Made by a program: the position numbers and the translations under genes. Under the pieces are notes generated by a model, which did not search any database, had not been told where the DNA came from, and saw only the letters and a program-made list of their open reading frames with translations. From Cucumis sativus (Eukaryota > Streptophyta > Magnoliopsida > Cucurbitales > Cucurbitaceae), in the NCBI RefSeq assembly GCF_000004075.3, contig NC_026655.2:4836001-4900000 (forward strand): a stretch of DNA of 64,000 bases. Direction: 5' to 3'. Position 1 is the stretch's first letter, and each line of letters begins with the position of its first letter. This document shows positions 23,670-34,339 of this stretch, piece after piece.

Positions 23670-24083
23670 CAGAGGTGTTACTGTATATCAAAACTCAAAA
23701 CTCGCCAAAAGAATCTTTAAATAGATCACCTTAGAAACTTCCGAAAAACCATTAAGTAAAAAAATCCTAAACACAACCAAGAATCTCGCGAAGAGTGGTG
23801 GCTCACGGAGACGTTTCCGGCGAGGTACACAAAGGTGTCGGTTTGCTGATGAGCGAAGAGAACGGTGGCTGCGCTGGAAGACTGGGCAGTAAGGGAAGAT
23901 GTTGAGAGTGACGAAGAGAAGCGGAGAGATAAGAAAACACGTGGGTGTAGTGCGCGACGAAGACCTGCCGGTTTACGTGGCTGTCACCGCTGCTCGTGGG
24001 TTTGCTGCGATCGCCGACGGAGGAGAAAAACCGAGCAGGAAGAGAGGAGGGGTCGATGATAAGTGGAAGAAGCAGAACCCGCG

Positions 24084-24091
24084 TAGGGTTT
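24084..24091 (-). promoter_or_regulatory. Telo-box upstream of RIO1
   Basis: AAACCCTA on the minus strand lies 415 bases upstream of the RIO1 start, at the outer edge of a G/C-rich leader (about 23770-24080). Telo-boxes are common in promoters of plant ribosome and translation genes, which suits RIO1. Plus-strand frames in this leader (for example from 23865 or 23899) are taken as shadows. Confidence 0.45.
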
Positions 24092-24099
24092 TTCTTTTT

Positions 24100-25180
24100 T
24101 CTCTTTTCTTAATCTACTTAGACAACTTTTACCCTCAACTTTTAACTTCGTTAAAATTACTTTTTACTTGGGAACTTTTTCAAATTCTACCTTAATAGTA
24201 ATGAATTTTTTACCTTCAAATAGTATTTCTGATTGTTGTTGCACAAATCCATGTAATATCGTGCCACACACTAATATTTAAGTAAGCAAGTATAACCATG
24301 TTGAAAAATGTAAAACCAATCCTAACAAAAATTTATTGGCTAAGTATTTCATATGATTTCAATCATTATTTTTTTATTAGAATCCGTTTGCATTTCTATT
24401 TAGGTTTTTTATGTCTTTTCATTCCATTTGTCAATATAACTTTTTAATACGGTAAAGATGAGGGATCAAACATTCCACTTCTAGAATGAAAGATCATGTC
24501 AATTATTGTTGAACAAATTTCACTTTTGTATTGACTATGTATTTAAAACTGATAGTTGACTAGTACCGTTAAACTTGTTATGCAACAACAATGATATGTC
24601 AATGATAGTCATGTCACGTATAGAATTCTAAAAATTGAAGTTTAACGTAGATATTATTACGATTGTCACAATTAAATGAAGGAAAACAAATTACATTCAT
24701 TTTTTTTTTTATCATGAAACATCATCAAATATAATAAAATGAACAAAAGATGTTTACAAAATAGAACCTAATGAAATTTTACTCTACCTTGAACATTTTA
24801 AGCAATTTTACAATTTACATTTATTATTTTGCACTTTTTTCTATAATATTCTCATCACTTCTATTATATCACCAAATTGGTTTCCAAAAAGCAGAATTTG
24901 AAACAGAAAATGGGCCTTGGACCTTGGGCCTGATTAGTGTATTGCATAACGGATCAGGCAAATGGGCCACAACATCGGAAACAGGTAAGACGAAAGGAAG
25001 GAAAGAAAATGGGGGAAATGCATCAAAGGCTGGATAACTTCGGAATGTATCTACACTGTATATCTACACATCGTCCGAAACGGAACAGCTCCAAAACGTC
25101 CAAACAAATCCAAAGCAAGGGAAAAGATAAGAGAGTGTGATTTTGTGTTTGGAATCGAAATTGAAGAGCTTACACATATC
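24100..25180. other. Divergent spacer between RIO1 and TIP3
   Basis: A/T-rich spacer with no coding exon. Around 24910-24970 there are several GGGCC words (TGGGCC, TTGGGCCTG), site-II-like elements that could serve either gene. The right end merges with the TIP3 promoter. Confidence 0.45.
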
Positions 25181-25183
25181 ATT

Positions 25184-25281
25184 ACGTGTCACCCCAAAAC
25201 CACCACCTATTTCCACCTGTCTCCCTTCTCTCAACCCCCCATTTTCCCCCTCATTTTAAAAATCCCACAATCCTACATGCA
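25184..25281 (+). promoter_or_regulatory. TIP3 seed-type promoter elements: ABRE and RY
   Basis: ACGTGTC (25184-25190), an ABA-responsive core, and CATGCA (25276-25281), an RY repeat, lie 242 and 150 bases upstream of the TIP3 start. This pair is the usual signature of ABI3/FUS3- and bZIP-driven genes of maturing seeds, matching known TIP3 expression. Binding is inferred from motif only. Confidence 0.55.
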
Positions 25282-25425
25282 AATTTGCAATTTCAAGCTC
25301 TCACACACCATAATTTTCCACCCTCAGGTATTTCAACAACCAAAAAAGGGAAAGGAGACTTAACTAAACACTCTGCTTCGTGAGGAAGTGTTTTGGTTTT
25401 GGTGATCCTGTTTTTCACCGCCGTT

Positions 25426-27109
25426 ATGCCGCCGAGACGATATGCTTTTGGACGGGCCGATGAGGCCACCCACCCCGACTCCATTCGTGCTACCTTAGCT
25501 GAGTTCATTTCCACTTTCATCTTCGTCTTTGCTGGCGAAGGCTCCGTTCTCGCTCTTGGTATGACTGTTTTACAGTTATTTTGAAAGTAAAAAATTGACT
25601 AATAAACTAATTTTAAATAATCAACAACGATTTGACAAATGATTTTTTTTTTTCAAACATGCAACCGCCCAAACTTGATCTTATTAAAAAATTCAATATT
25701 GTATTTGAAAGGATTTTCTTTTAAATTTTTTTACAAACATTTTCAAGTACATGCATGCAAGATCAATGGATGGATTATTAATTTCTTGGTTTTCCATTTT
25801 TGCAGATAAAATTTTCAGGCCAGCGGATTATGGAAGTTATGGTCACGGAAGTTATGGGCATGGAAGTTACGGCCGAGGAGGGTACAGTTATGGTCACGGT
25901 TATGGTAGAAAGGGGACCGACACAGGCAGAGCTGCGTCCGATTTAGTAGTGATAGCGATAGCACACGCGTTTGCGCTGTTCTCGGCGGTGGCAGCGAGCA
26001 TCAACATATCGGGTGGGCATGTGAATCCTGCAGTAACTTTTGGGGCCCTTATCGGAGGGAGGATATCTCTTATTCGTGCATTCTTCTATTGGGTTGCACA
26101 GATTTTGGGTGCCATTATCGCTTCACTTCTCTTGAGACTTGCAACGGGTGGCATGGTAAAAGAAAAACACTCACATATAACTAATGCTTTAGAAAATGTA
26201 GCCTTTAATTTTTTTTTTCTTTTTTCACAATTATATGAAGATTCAAGAATAAAAAAGGTTAAGAAAAAAAAAACAAAATACTAAAGATCTTGAACTCATT
26301 ATTATTTTAAAGTACACATATAACTTTTGTGTATGTTTCCGAAGTATCTAATCAAACTTTTAAGAAGGAAGAAAAAAGAAATGTTTTTATTTTTTTTTTC
26401 ATTTAACTTTTAATTCCACAATTTCGTGCATACTCAAACTGACTCTCTCTGGTTTCACCATCTAAGTTCTGTAAACGTAAGAAAAGAGCTCCAAAATTTT
26501 GGCTAAGCATTCAAAGCAATTGAGGAAAATGTGCTTAATTTTTAAAAACTAAGAGGCTTCCATCTAAGTCTCTCATGCCATGCTTCATAACCCTTTTAGA
26601 TTATTGTTTCTAGTAGAGGCGCTCAAGATATCCATCCCTAATTTTTACTTTCCTTTAACGTCCTTACTTCCTTTGTTTATTTTATCATCTCTTTTTTTTT
26701 TTTTTTTTTTGTCAAATTGCAGAGGCCTATGGGGTTCTTTGTTTCATCAGGAGTATCGGAATTGCACGGGTTTCTACTAGAGATAATCCTTACATTTGCA
26801 TTGGTCTACACAGTTTACGCAACAGCAATAGACCCAAAGAGGGGCAGTTTGGGAACAATAGCACCACTGGCAATCGGGTTAATAGTCGGGGCCAATATTC
26901 TGGTGGGTGGGGCCTTCGATGGGGCCTGCATGAACCCAGCAAGGGCATTTGGGCCTTCTTTAGTGGGCTGGAGATGGGACAATCATTGGATCTATTGGAT
27001 TGGCCCATTAATCGGAGGTGGGCTTGCGGCCCTTGTATATGAGTACTTGGTCATTCCCGTTGAACCTCCTCTACATACTCACCAGCCCTTGGCTCCCGAG
27101 GATTACTGA
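25426..27109 (+). CDS. TIP3: Tonoplast aquaporin TIP3 (alpha-TIP) with repeat-built loop A, 289 aa
   Basis: Exons 25426-25558, 25806-26155 and 26723-27109 give 289 codons plus TGA. The N-terminus ([20 protein letters not shown]) and overall sequence are those of seed TIP3. Both NPA boxes are intact (HVNPAVT, Asn118; CMNPARAFG, Asn232). The selectivity-filter positions read His98 / Ile / Ala / Arg235, the TIP3 pattern. Six membrane helices fit the hydrophobic blocks. Family role: water (and small neutral solute) channel of the protein storage vacuole membrane in maturing seeds. Oddity: residues about 53-80, between helix 1 and helix 2, form a Gly/Tyr/Ser/His-rich repeat (GSYGH units) in place of the short loop usual in TIP3, making the protein some 25-30 residues longer than most. 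The loop should face the vacuole lumen. The conserved LALDK junction before it and RAASDLVV after it show it is in frame. Confidence 0.95.
25750..25759 (+). promoter_or_regulatory. Overlapping RY motifs in TIP3 intron 1
   Basis: CATGCATGCA in the first intron, 47 bases before exon 2, contains two overlapping RY repeats and one palindromic CATGCATG. With the upstream RY and ABRE it could be an intronic seed enhancer. The motif is short and may be chance. Confidence 0.35.
25832..25906 (+). repeat. 15-bp coding minisatellite in TIP3 exon 2
   Basis: Three clear units of the form GGAAGTTAYGGNCAY (25832-25846, 25847-25861, 25862-25876) are followed by two decayed ones (25877-25891, 25892-25906). 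Each encodes Gly-Ser-Tyr-Gly-His or a variant. The unit length of 15 keeps the frame, so the loop probably grew by slippage or unequal exchange. Confidence 0.9.
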
Positions 27110-27301
27110 GTTTTTTTTTTTTTTTTTTTAATTTGTAAAAACATATTCGAATGTGTGTTTTGGATGTGAGACTGTTTTTCTGCTCTATATGTTGTAGGGT
27201 TTTTTTTTCTTCTTTGGAAAAGACTCGAAGCCTTTTGTTGGCCAAGGGTGGTTTGTTGTCTCCGTTTGGGGTTTATTTGTGGTGTTTATGTTCATGAAGG
27301 T

Positions 27302-27307
27302 AATAAA
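27302..27307 (+). terminator. AATAAA polyadenylation signal of TIP3
   Basis: A canonical AATAAA lies 193 bases past the TIP3 stop and follows a GT-rich stretch (27240-27290). The spacer from 27310 to 27880 lies between convergent genes; it contains TCAAGGTTCGATCTTA (27404-27419), a B-box-like word but no recognisable tRNA gene. Confidence 0.5.
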
Positions 27308-27879
27308 TGTCATACAGCTTACATCTTTATCTTTTCTTAAATTCTAAGGTGATGTTTTCTTTTCTTTTCCTTTTTAAATCCATTTGTGATAAGGTCAAGG
27401 TTCGATCTTAAAGGTTACCCCCTATATTTTTTATAAATCCAAATACGGTGACATTTTCAAACGGAGAATTCAATAAATTTCACAACAGAGACAAAAGAGT
27501 TGGATTAGGTTATGGAAATACCATGAATAGGTCCAAAGTTTTGCCCTTAATCCATATCCTTGTCGTCCTCGTAAGTTGACATTTCATTTCCTGTAATTTC
27601 AAGACAAACCAAAAATGGTCCTTCAATCTTTTGTCTTTGCTCTCCATATTCATTTTGGTCCTTAATACTATTGACACGAATTATAAACTAAAATATAGTC
27701 ATCTCTGTAAAAAATGAATTATATATATCTGAAATTGTGAAAGGAAAAAAGGATAAACAAGGAGAAAATGAAACCAAAACCGACGTACAAAAGAACAACA
27801 TGACTTATGACAGTACGTATACTAAAACAATAAACGCAAAAAAAATATACAAAAATAGGATTGAACCTGAACAGTTCTT

Positions 27880-30800
27880 TCATTTCATTTTATAGTATTT
27901 GGCAACCCAAGGAGCAAGTTGGGTGTTGTGAGGTGATCTTGGATTGGATGCATAATAATCAGACCAGTAACAAGGGGTGAGTTTATGAGCGAACCTTCCG
28001 TTGGAAAAAATGCAAAAAGGAAGCCAATCTTCACCGCCATTCATCCTTTTCTTGCGTTCTCTGGGATAAGCCAATGGCGCCTGGACATACCTGAAAATAA
28101 AGCATCTCAGCAATCTTCTTATGATCAAACATATAAGCACAAGTTCATGCGTATAAAAAGGGTCACACAATGAGAAGAATTCATTGTCTTCTACTCCTTT
28201 TCATGCTCTAAAATTTGAACTCGAAGGTCAAGGAAAAATTTTGCATTTTGCAAGTGAAGTGAAATGATTTAACATTACCTGATGCCATCAAGTACTAGAT
28301 CCCAGCAGAAATGGGTATGACCAAACACATGACATGCTGATGTTGTTTCTTTACTCCCGTGTATTGATCTTATACGATCCTCGAGATAATCTGAGCCAAT
28401 GATTTTAGGGAGTTTTGGGTAGAATAGCATCCTCTTTTCTGGACATAGCTCTGGCCTATGAACACAACAAGCAAAGCACATCATTATATTAACAAAAATG
28501 ACAAACACAAAGAAGCTATTGATAAAAAAGTCATAAATCATCATATGCTTGACTTCGTCAAACGTTTCAGTAGCCATGCTTTCCCGTGATTAAGAAGCGA
28601 TCCTAGTGGTAAGAGTATAGGATGTTTAGTGATAAGCTCCAAGATCGTGGATTTAATAACTTCATTATTTTAACCCTAGAAGCTAGCTTTGGATCGGCGA
28701 ACTTTCTCTTCCAAAGGTTAATTGGAATGGGACATGAACATATACATAATGAACATAATCCATGGAGTGGGGTCCTCCTATACCCCTGTTATTTAATATA
28801 ATTGGCAGTTATCAAAATTCTAAAAAAGAAGAAGTAATCCAAACTTGCCCTCTGGTTTGAGTCAGTGTTTGATTGGGTTCAGGAGAAAGAATGTAAATCC
28901 AACTTCATTTAAGAATCTAAGTGCCATAAATGAATCATCACACTTGTTGCTACTTTATATGCAACAATAAAGTGTGGACCAAATACCTCGATTAAATAAT
29001 TGCATTTCCAAGGCAACAGCATACGACATGCAAATTGAACACTGTCTATTGACATAAACGATCCATAATTTAACAACATATAAAAGATGCACCAAATGCT
29101 CTCCATAGAAGACCGTGATATGAGAATCAGTTTGTAAAACACAATTAATGAGTTGGGTGTTTGCGCACGTATATTTACTGACCTGGGAACAAAGTGAGAA
29201 AATGTAATTATCTGACTGCAGGTTCTTCGAATCTTCTCGATCATTATATTATTCTTTTCATTCATTGCATCAAAGAACAATGCTAGTGAAGCACCTTCAT
29301 TTGAAAGATCTCCGGGCCATTTACATGCATGGAAGTCTTTACATACCTGCCATTAGCCATTTAAAACCAATTGGTCCAATTCCACGAGTTTTCATTTTCA
29401 AATCAACGGATTCAAATAAGAAAATGAAGTTGCAAAAATAACCAAAATAAAATTTCGTGTAAAAGGATTAAAAAACAGTACGAAGACACAACAATAATCT
29501 CGAGCCTTCTTCAAACACAAATAATATAACTACCATGCGTGAACATCTACAATAAAGTAACTAATTGGGAGAATTGTTCACTCAATAAAATTTTATCACA
29601 GCAGATATTATAATGAGAAACGAAATGGAAGTTGCCAGCAAGCTATAGGTACAAAACATTGAAATTTCAAAGCTCAACTGTAGAAGAGAGAAAACTCCTT
29701 ATTCCACCAACACAAGTTTTGATCATTGCTCAAGGTAACATTCCATGAGAAATCAAAGAAACAGGAATCTTGAAATAAATACACAGACAAGTTGAAAAGA
29801 TGCAGCCCACATCAAACGAACCAAAAAAGACATTCAAAATGCAAAAATTAAAAGGGATGGAGGACAAAAGGCAAACAAATTAGAGCTCTGGAAATGGAAT
29901 TAGTTCTCCATGATACGAAGAACTAATTTCATTTCCATTTCCATTTTCTATATGTATTATTCAAAAGAAAACAAAAATCCAATGAGACCATTGCAAGAAC
30001 CTTGAATAATAAATAAAAAGATTAACATGAAACTATACCAAAGGCGTTATAGATACAGAAAAAACCTGATATTAAAACTAGATCTAAAGACTCTTACTAG
30101 GGAAAAGAAAGTGAATCACCATCTCCAGAGATGGAATGCGGATACCCTGTAAGTCCATTTCTCTGTCAAAACTCTGATGCAAAAACATCAAATAACGCAC
30201 AAGGATGAGCATTAATATCACTAGAACTGAAAGCTACAAAGAGAAAGTAACAGTCAATCACCCACCTCGTGATACCAAGAGAACAACGGAACTATTCCCA
30301 ATCCGTTCAAGATTGCCGGATTGGTATCAACTCCAAGATCTCTACACGCATCAAGAAGTTTACTCATCTTCTCAATAGAATCGAGCTGAAAAAAAGAAAG
30401 CGTGTAATGAAATAGCTAAGAAGGAAAATCTAATGAAAATCACAATGTATAGATGCTTCAAAACTGGTAAGTCATCCTAAAAATATAAAAACTAAGAAAT
30501 TACGAGAGAGCTTACAGCACGAAACCTAACCTCCAACCACTTACATAATTGTCTTCCTCCCGACGGCACCACAGATCATGATTCCCAGGCACAAAGAAGA
30601 CGCGCTCAAATCTATCCTTCAACATAGCCATTGTCGAAACAAAATTACTTATCGTCTCGGCTACATCTCCGGGGACAATAAGAACATCGTCTCTATATTT
30701 GTCCAATGACAAGGAGTGAATCCAGTTCATATTTTCGTCGTAATCCGTATGTAGATCAGAGAGCACAAAGACTCGCAGGCCACCGTCTTCTCCGAATGCG

Positions 30801-30949
30801 GAAGGCAGAATATGAGGCCTCGCAACACCGAAACATTTCAACTTCGCGCCTCTCTGATTTTTGCGTAGAGGTGCAAGGATCGAAGGGGGATTAGAAGGGC
30901 GGAGTTTTAGTGTAAAGTTCGAACAAAAAGGAACAAACGTAGCCACCAT
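27880..30949 (-). CDS. Calcineurin-like metallophosphoesterase, probably plastid-targeted, 376 aa
   Basis: Exons (5' to 3'): 30949-30545, 30385-30266, 30173-30120, 29346-29183, 28455-28279 and 28090-27880, giving 376 codons plus TGA. The five metal-site motifs are in order: SDLHTD (Asp65, His67), GDVAE (Asp95), GNHD (Asn123, His124), TFSHF (His244) and GHTH (His294, His296). This is a complete dinuclear metal centre of the calcineurin-like superfamily. The first 45 residues are rich in Ser, Pro, Lys and Arg and poor in acid, as in a chloroplast or mitochondrial transit peptide. The ATG at 30949 is the first in frame. The substrate is not known to me; plant relatives are annotated only as metallophosphoesterases. 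The catalytic core looks active. Confidence 0.9.
28596..28700 (+). mobile_element. Possible degenerate SINE head in phosphoesterase intron 4... A-box/B-box-like
   Basis: The intron between exons 5 and 4 (28456-29182) contains GATCCTAGTGGTAAGAG followed by TCCAAGATCGTGGATTTAAT. The first shares CCTAGTGGTAA with the SINE at 20898-21101, and the second sits where the B box would be. The tail is missing or decayed, so this is a weak call. Confidence 0.25.
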
Positions 30950-31539
30950 GAGGCATGAGCGGTGTGGCAATTGGCCGTCCGACTGGCTTCGTGAAATGCG
31001 AGGAGTCGGGATTCTCGCCTCTCGTCGGAGTTAAACAAAAAAATATGGATAAAATGTGGCGCCTAAAATTAAATAGAAAGGTTGGGTTACCTTCTCATAA
31101 TCTTTTCAAAAGTTGCAAAAAGATTTATATTTCTACATTTTGCTATTTAAAATAATTTCTTGTTTTTATTAAACTTAAATTTAGATTCTCTTTTCACAAT
31201 TATTTTTAAGAGATTATTTTAGCAAGAAAGATTATAGAAATTAAATGTTTTGGTTTATTTTTTATATTTAAAATTAGTTAATTAACAAACGGGTCTGAAT
31301 TAGAGGATAGTGAGATCATAAAAAGTAAAAGAAAAAATTAAAATATTTTAAATAACTTGAAGAGGCTTAATTTAAAACAATTATATATTGAGCCGAGATT
31401 TCTATAAATAAAGATGGCGTTGTCAGGTGTGACAGAACGATGTAGCAGATCCAAATTTCGATGTCCAACATTTATTACACTTAGATTTGTAAAATATTTT
31501 ATTTTTTATAATTTCCCTTAAATTAAATAAAAAAATACA

Positions 31540-31680
31540 TTTTTAAAAATAGCAAAATAAATTAAAATATTTACCCGCTATAACAAATTTTTGGATTATA
31601 TTAACGATAGAAACTAAACTTATATCAATGTCTATCGATACGTAGAACCATATATCAATGTCTATCGATACGTAGAACCA
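31540..31680 (+). repeat. Copy of dispersed A/T repeat with perfect 30-bp tandem duplication
   Basis: TTTTTAAAAATAGCAAA, AAATATTTAC and CTATAACAAA here match 57200-57267 closely. The tail 31621-31650 is repeated exactly at 31651-31680 and contains TCTATCGATA, a near-palindrome. The same family is seen at 2041-2110 and 56861-56960. Confidence 0.7.
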
Positions 31681-32007
31681 TATTAACACCTAGTAGACTA
31701 CCTAGACTAGCTAAACATGCATTCTAAAGATTGTATTCTATTGGAACTACATCACTAAAAACATTAACAAAGTAGAGAACAACAATGTAGCTTATGATAA
31801 TGTCTTTCAACAAATTGCAAAGGAAATGGTCTTTCAACAATGCAGCTTATGATATTCTATTGTACTGGTAGCTTTGCAGAGTTTATATGGGATACCAAAT
31901 ATATGTTCGAATTCAAGTTCTAAACTCCAAGGTATGGTTTTTCTATTATTACCGTACATTGCAAAGGAAATGATGGATACGACACTGCCAACGTAGAGGA
32001 GTGGATA

Positions 32008-32210
32008 AGAAATGGAGAGGTCCGGTGAAAACAAACCTGAAATCGAAATGGATGGAAGTGGAGAAGCGTCCGCCGGAGTTGAAGTCGAAAGTAAAACAGA
32101 GACCCGTGCAGAAGAAATGGAGACGTTCGGTGAACAAGTTGAAATCGGAAAATATAGCGGAGAGTCGTGGAGAAGAAATGGACGGAAGAGAAAAACGTTC
32201 ACCGGAGGCG
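32008..32210 (+). repeat. Spaced repeats of an AGAAATGGAGA motif
   Basis: AGAAATGGAGAGGTCCGGTG (from 32008), AGAAATGGAGACGTTCGGTG (from 32113) and a partial AGAAATGGACGGAAGAG (from 32173) recur with about 105- and 60-base spacing. The first two copies are also followed by GAAATCG. This is an old degenerate repeat, perhaps from a coding or element-derived sequence. Confidence 0.4.
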
Positions 32211-32481
32211 GGAGAGAGTTGAAGGGGGTAACTGCAAACGCGGGAGAGTTCAAATACTCTGGTTTACGTTTTTCTTTTGAACGGCCTTCTGTCTTTGGGT
32301 TGAAGAAAAGGAAAAAGAAGAAAGGGAAAAAGAGGCAGGAAAATAAAAAAGGTATTTTCGTCATTTCACCTCCAATTTATCCTAAATTTCAACTTTTTTA
32401 CAATCAATCCTAAAACTCTTTTTCTACCCATTTTTGGCCTATTTTTGTCAATTCCCCGATATTTTTGTTACACGATTGTCC

Positions 32482-32547
32482 ATGGGTTCTTTGCCAAAGC
32501 AATGGAAGAGCGGTGAAATTAATAGACAAACAAATGCAGATTCATAG
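32482..32547 (+). other. Upstream frame overlapping the PPR start
   Basis: An ATG at 32482 opens a 21-codon frame that ends at 32547, 14 bases past the A of the PPR start codon at 32534 and in another frame. If the leader begins upstream of 32482, this would lower translation of the main frame. Confidence 0.4.
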
Positions 32548-34339
32548 GTTCTCTTCATCTTCCACCTTGATTACCAAGAAGCCTCTTTATCTATGGAACT
32601 TGACGATTAGAAGCTCTGTCAATGGCGGGTTTTTCGCCCAATCTCTTGAAACCTACTCGTTTATGCGCCACTCTGGAATCCATGGCAACAATTTCACCTT
32701 TCCTCTCCTCCTCAAGGCTTGCGCCAATCTTGCTTCGATCGGTGATGGCACAATGCTCCACGCTCACCTCATCCATGTAGGCTTTGAATCAGACGTCTTT
32801 GTTCAAACCTCGCTCGTTGACATGTACTCCAAATTTTCTAACTTGCGTGCTTCACGCCAAGTGTTTGACGAAACGTCTACAAGAAGTGTCATTTCTTGGA
32901 ATTCTATGATTGCTGCTTATTCTCGTAGTTTTCGGGTTAATGAAGCTTTAAAGCTATTCAGAGAGATGTTGGGGGGTGGATTTGAGCCAAATTCCTCAAC
33001 TTTTGTAAGCTTATTGTCAGGTTTTGCTGACCCAACTCATGGATCTCTCTTTCAGGGACGTTTGCTACACGGTTGCTTAACCAAGTTTCAACTTCATGAT
33101 GATACGCCTGTCGAAAATTCTCTTGTGCAAATGTACGTAAACTTTGGTCAAATCGATTCTGCTTGCTCTGTTTTTTATGCCATCAGCGAGAAGACAGTAA
33201 TTTCTTGGACAATAATGCTTGGTGGTTACTTGAAAGCTGGGGCTGTTGCCAAAGTATTCGAAACCTTTAGCCAAATGAGGCAAAATAATGTCGTATTGGA
33301 TAAATTTGTTTTTGTAGACATAATCTCCTCTTGTATACAACTAGGAAATTTGTTTTTAGGTTCTTCACTTCATTCCCTCCTCTTGAAAACTGGGCTCAAG
33401 TACGAGGATCCTATTGGTTGTTTGCTCATTAGCATGTATTCAAAATGTGGAGACCTCTTGTCTGCTCGAGCAGTATTTGATTTGTTATCTGAAAAAAGCA
33501 TCTATTCATGGACATCAATGATAAGTGGATATGCCAATGCTGGGTATCCCAGAGAAGCATTAAGTCTATTTTCAATGGCAACACAAAATAATGTTAGACC
33601 AAATGGAGCAATGCTAGCTACTGCTATCTCTGCTTGTGCTGATTTAGGATCATTGAGCATGCGTAGGGAAATTGAGGCATTCATACAGCAGGACGGTTTA
33701 GCATCGGATAGTCAAGTTTCAACATCGTTGATACATTTGTATTGCAAATTTGGAAGTATTGAGAAGGCAGAAAAAGTTTTTAATAGTATGATACATAGAG
33801 ACTTGGCAGCTTGGAGTTCCATGATGAACGGTTATGCCGTGCATGGGATGGGAGAAAAGACGATGAATCTGTTTCATGAGATGCAAAGATCAGGAATAAA
33901 ACCAGATGGTTCTGTTTATGCAAGCATTTTATTGGCTTGCAGTCATTCAGGTCTAGTGGAAGATGGACTAGAGCATTTCAAGAACATGCAGTTGGATTAT
34001 GGAATAGTACCTACCATGGTACACTACACTTGTTTGGTAGACATTCTAAGCCGAGCTGGTCATCTAGAATTAGCTTTGAATACAATTCAAGAGATGCCTA
34101 CCCAATTTCAATCTCAAGCTTGGGCTCCTTTCCTCAGTGCTTGCAGAACTTATTGTGATGTTGAACTTGGAGAAGTTGCAAATAGATGTCTATTAAGTTC
34201 AAATCCTAGAAACCCAGTAAATCATGTTTTGATGGCTAATTTATACACATCTATGGGTAAGTGGAAAGAAGCAGCCAAAGTGAGAAGTTTGATTGATGAT
34301 AAAGGTTTGGTCAAAGAACCAGGATGCAGCCAGCTTTAA
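32534..34339 (+). CDS. PLS-type pentatricopeptide repeat protein, E subgroup, 601 aa
   Basis: An intronless frame of 601 codons. It consists of tandem PPR motifs of P, L and S type, with repeated signatures such as VISWNSMIAAYSR, SWTSMISGYANAGYPREALS and AWSSMMNGYAVHGMGEKTMN. The C-terminus carries an E-type block ending in VKEPGCSQL. No DYW domain follows. The N-terminus (Arg, Ser-rich: MQIHRFSSSSTLITKK) suggests organelle import, probably mitochondrial. Family role: sequence-specific binding of organellar RNA, often as specificity factor for C-to-U editing. The start is the first in-frame ATG; an upstream overlapping frame exists. After the stop, the same frame reads IYGPIHIITEE, like the beginning of an E+ motif, so the tail may have been shortened by a late stop codon. 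The target RNA is unknown. Confidence 0.92.
   Translation: MQIHRFSSSSTLITKKPLYLWNLTIRSSVNGGFFAQSLETYSFMRHSGIHGNNFTFPLLLKACANLASIGDGTMLHAHLIHVGFESDVFVQTSLVDMYSKFSNLRASRQVFDETSTRSVISWNSMIAAYSRSFRVNEALKLFREMLGGGFEPNSSTFVSLLSGFADPTHGSLFQGRLLHGCLTKFQLHDDTPVENSLVQMYVNFGQIDSACSVFYAISEKTVISWTIMLGGYLKAGAVAKVFETFSQMRQNNVVLDKFVFVDIISSCIQLGNLFLGSSLHSLLLKTGLKYEDPIGCLLISMYSKCGDLLSARAVFDLLSEKSIYSWTSMISGYANAGYPREALSLFSMATQNNVRPNGAMLATAISACADLGSLSMRREIEAFIQQDGLASDSQVSTSLIHLYCKFGSIEKAEKVFNSMIHRDLAAWSSMMNGYAVHGMGEKTMNLFHEMQRSGIKPDGSVYASILLACSHSGLVEDGLEHFKNMQLDYGIVPTMVHYTCLVDILSRAGHLELALNTIQEMPTQFQSQAWAPFLSACRTYCDVELGEVANRCLLSSNPRNPVNHVLMANLYTSMGKWKEAAKVRSLIDDKGLVKEPGCSQL

Larger units (their letters stand above)
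31020..32480. other. Divergent spacer between phosphoesterase and PPR genes
   Basis: A/T-rich to about 31900, then G/C-richer to 32350. It contains a dispersed repeat with a 30-bp tandem duplication (31540-31680) and a repeated-motif segment (32008-32210), listed separately. A 133-codon plus-strand frame at 32012-32413 and a 176-codon minus-strand frame over the same DNA match no family I know. Promoters of both flanking genes should lie here. Confidence 0.45.

Noticed and set aside
23474-24195. Several plus-strand frames across the RIO1 5' region
   Set aside because: They are shadows of RIO1 exon 1 and its G/C-rich leader; codon pattern follows the minus-strand gene.
27404-27419. B-box-like word suggesting a tRNA gene
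   Set aside because: No A box at the right distance and no cloverleaf arms could be paired.
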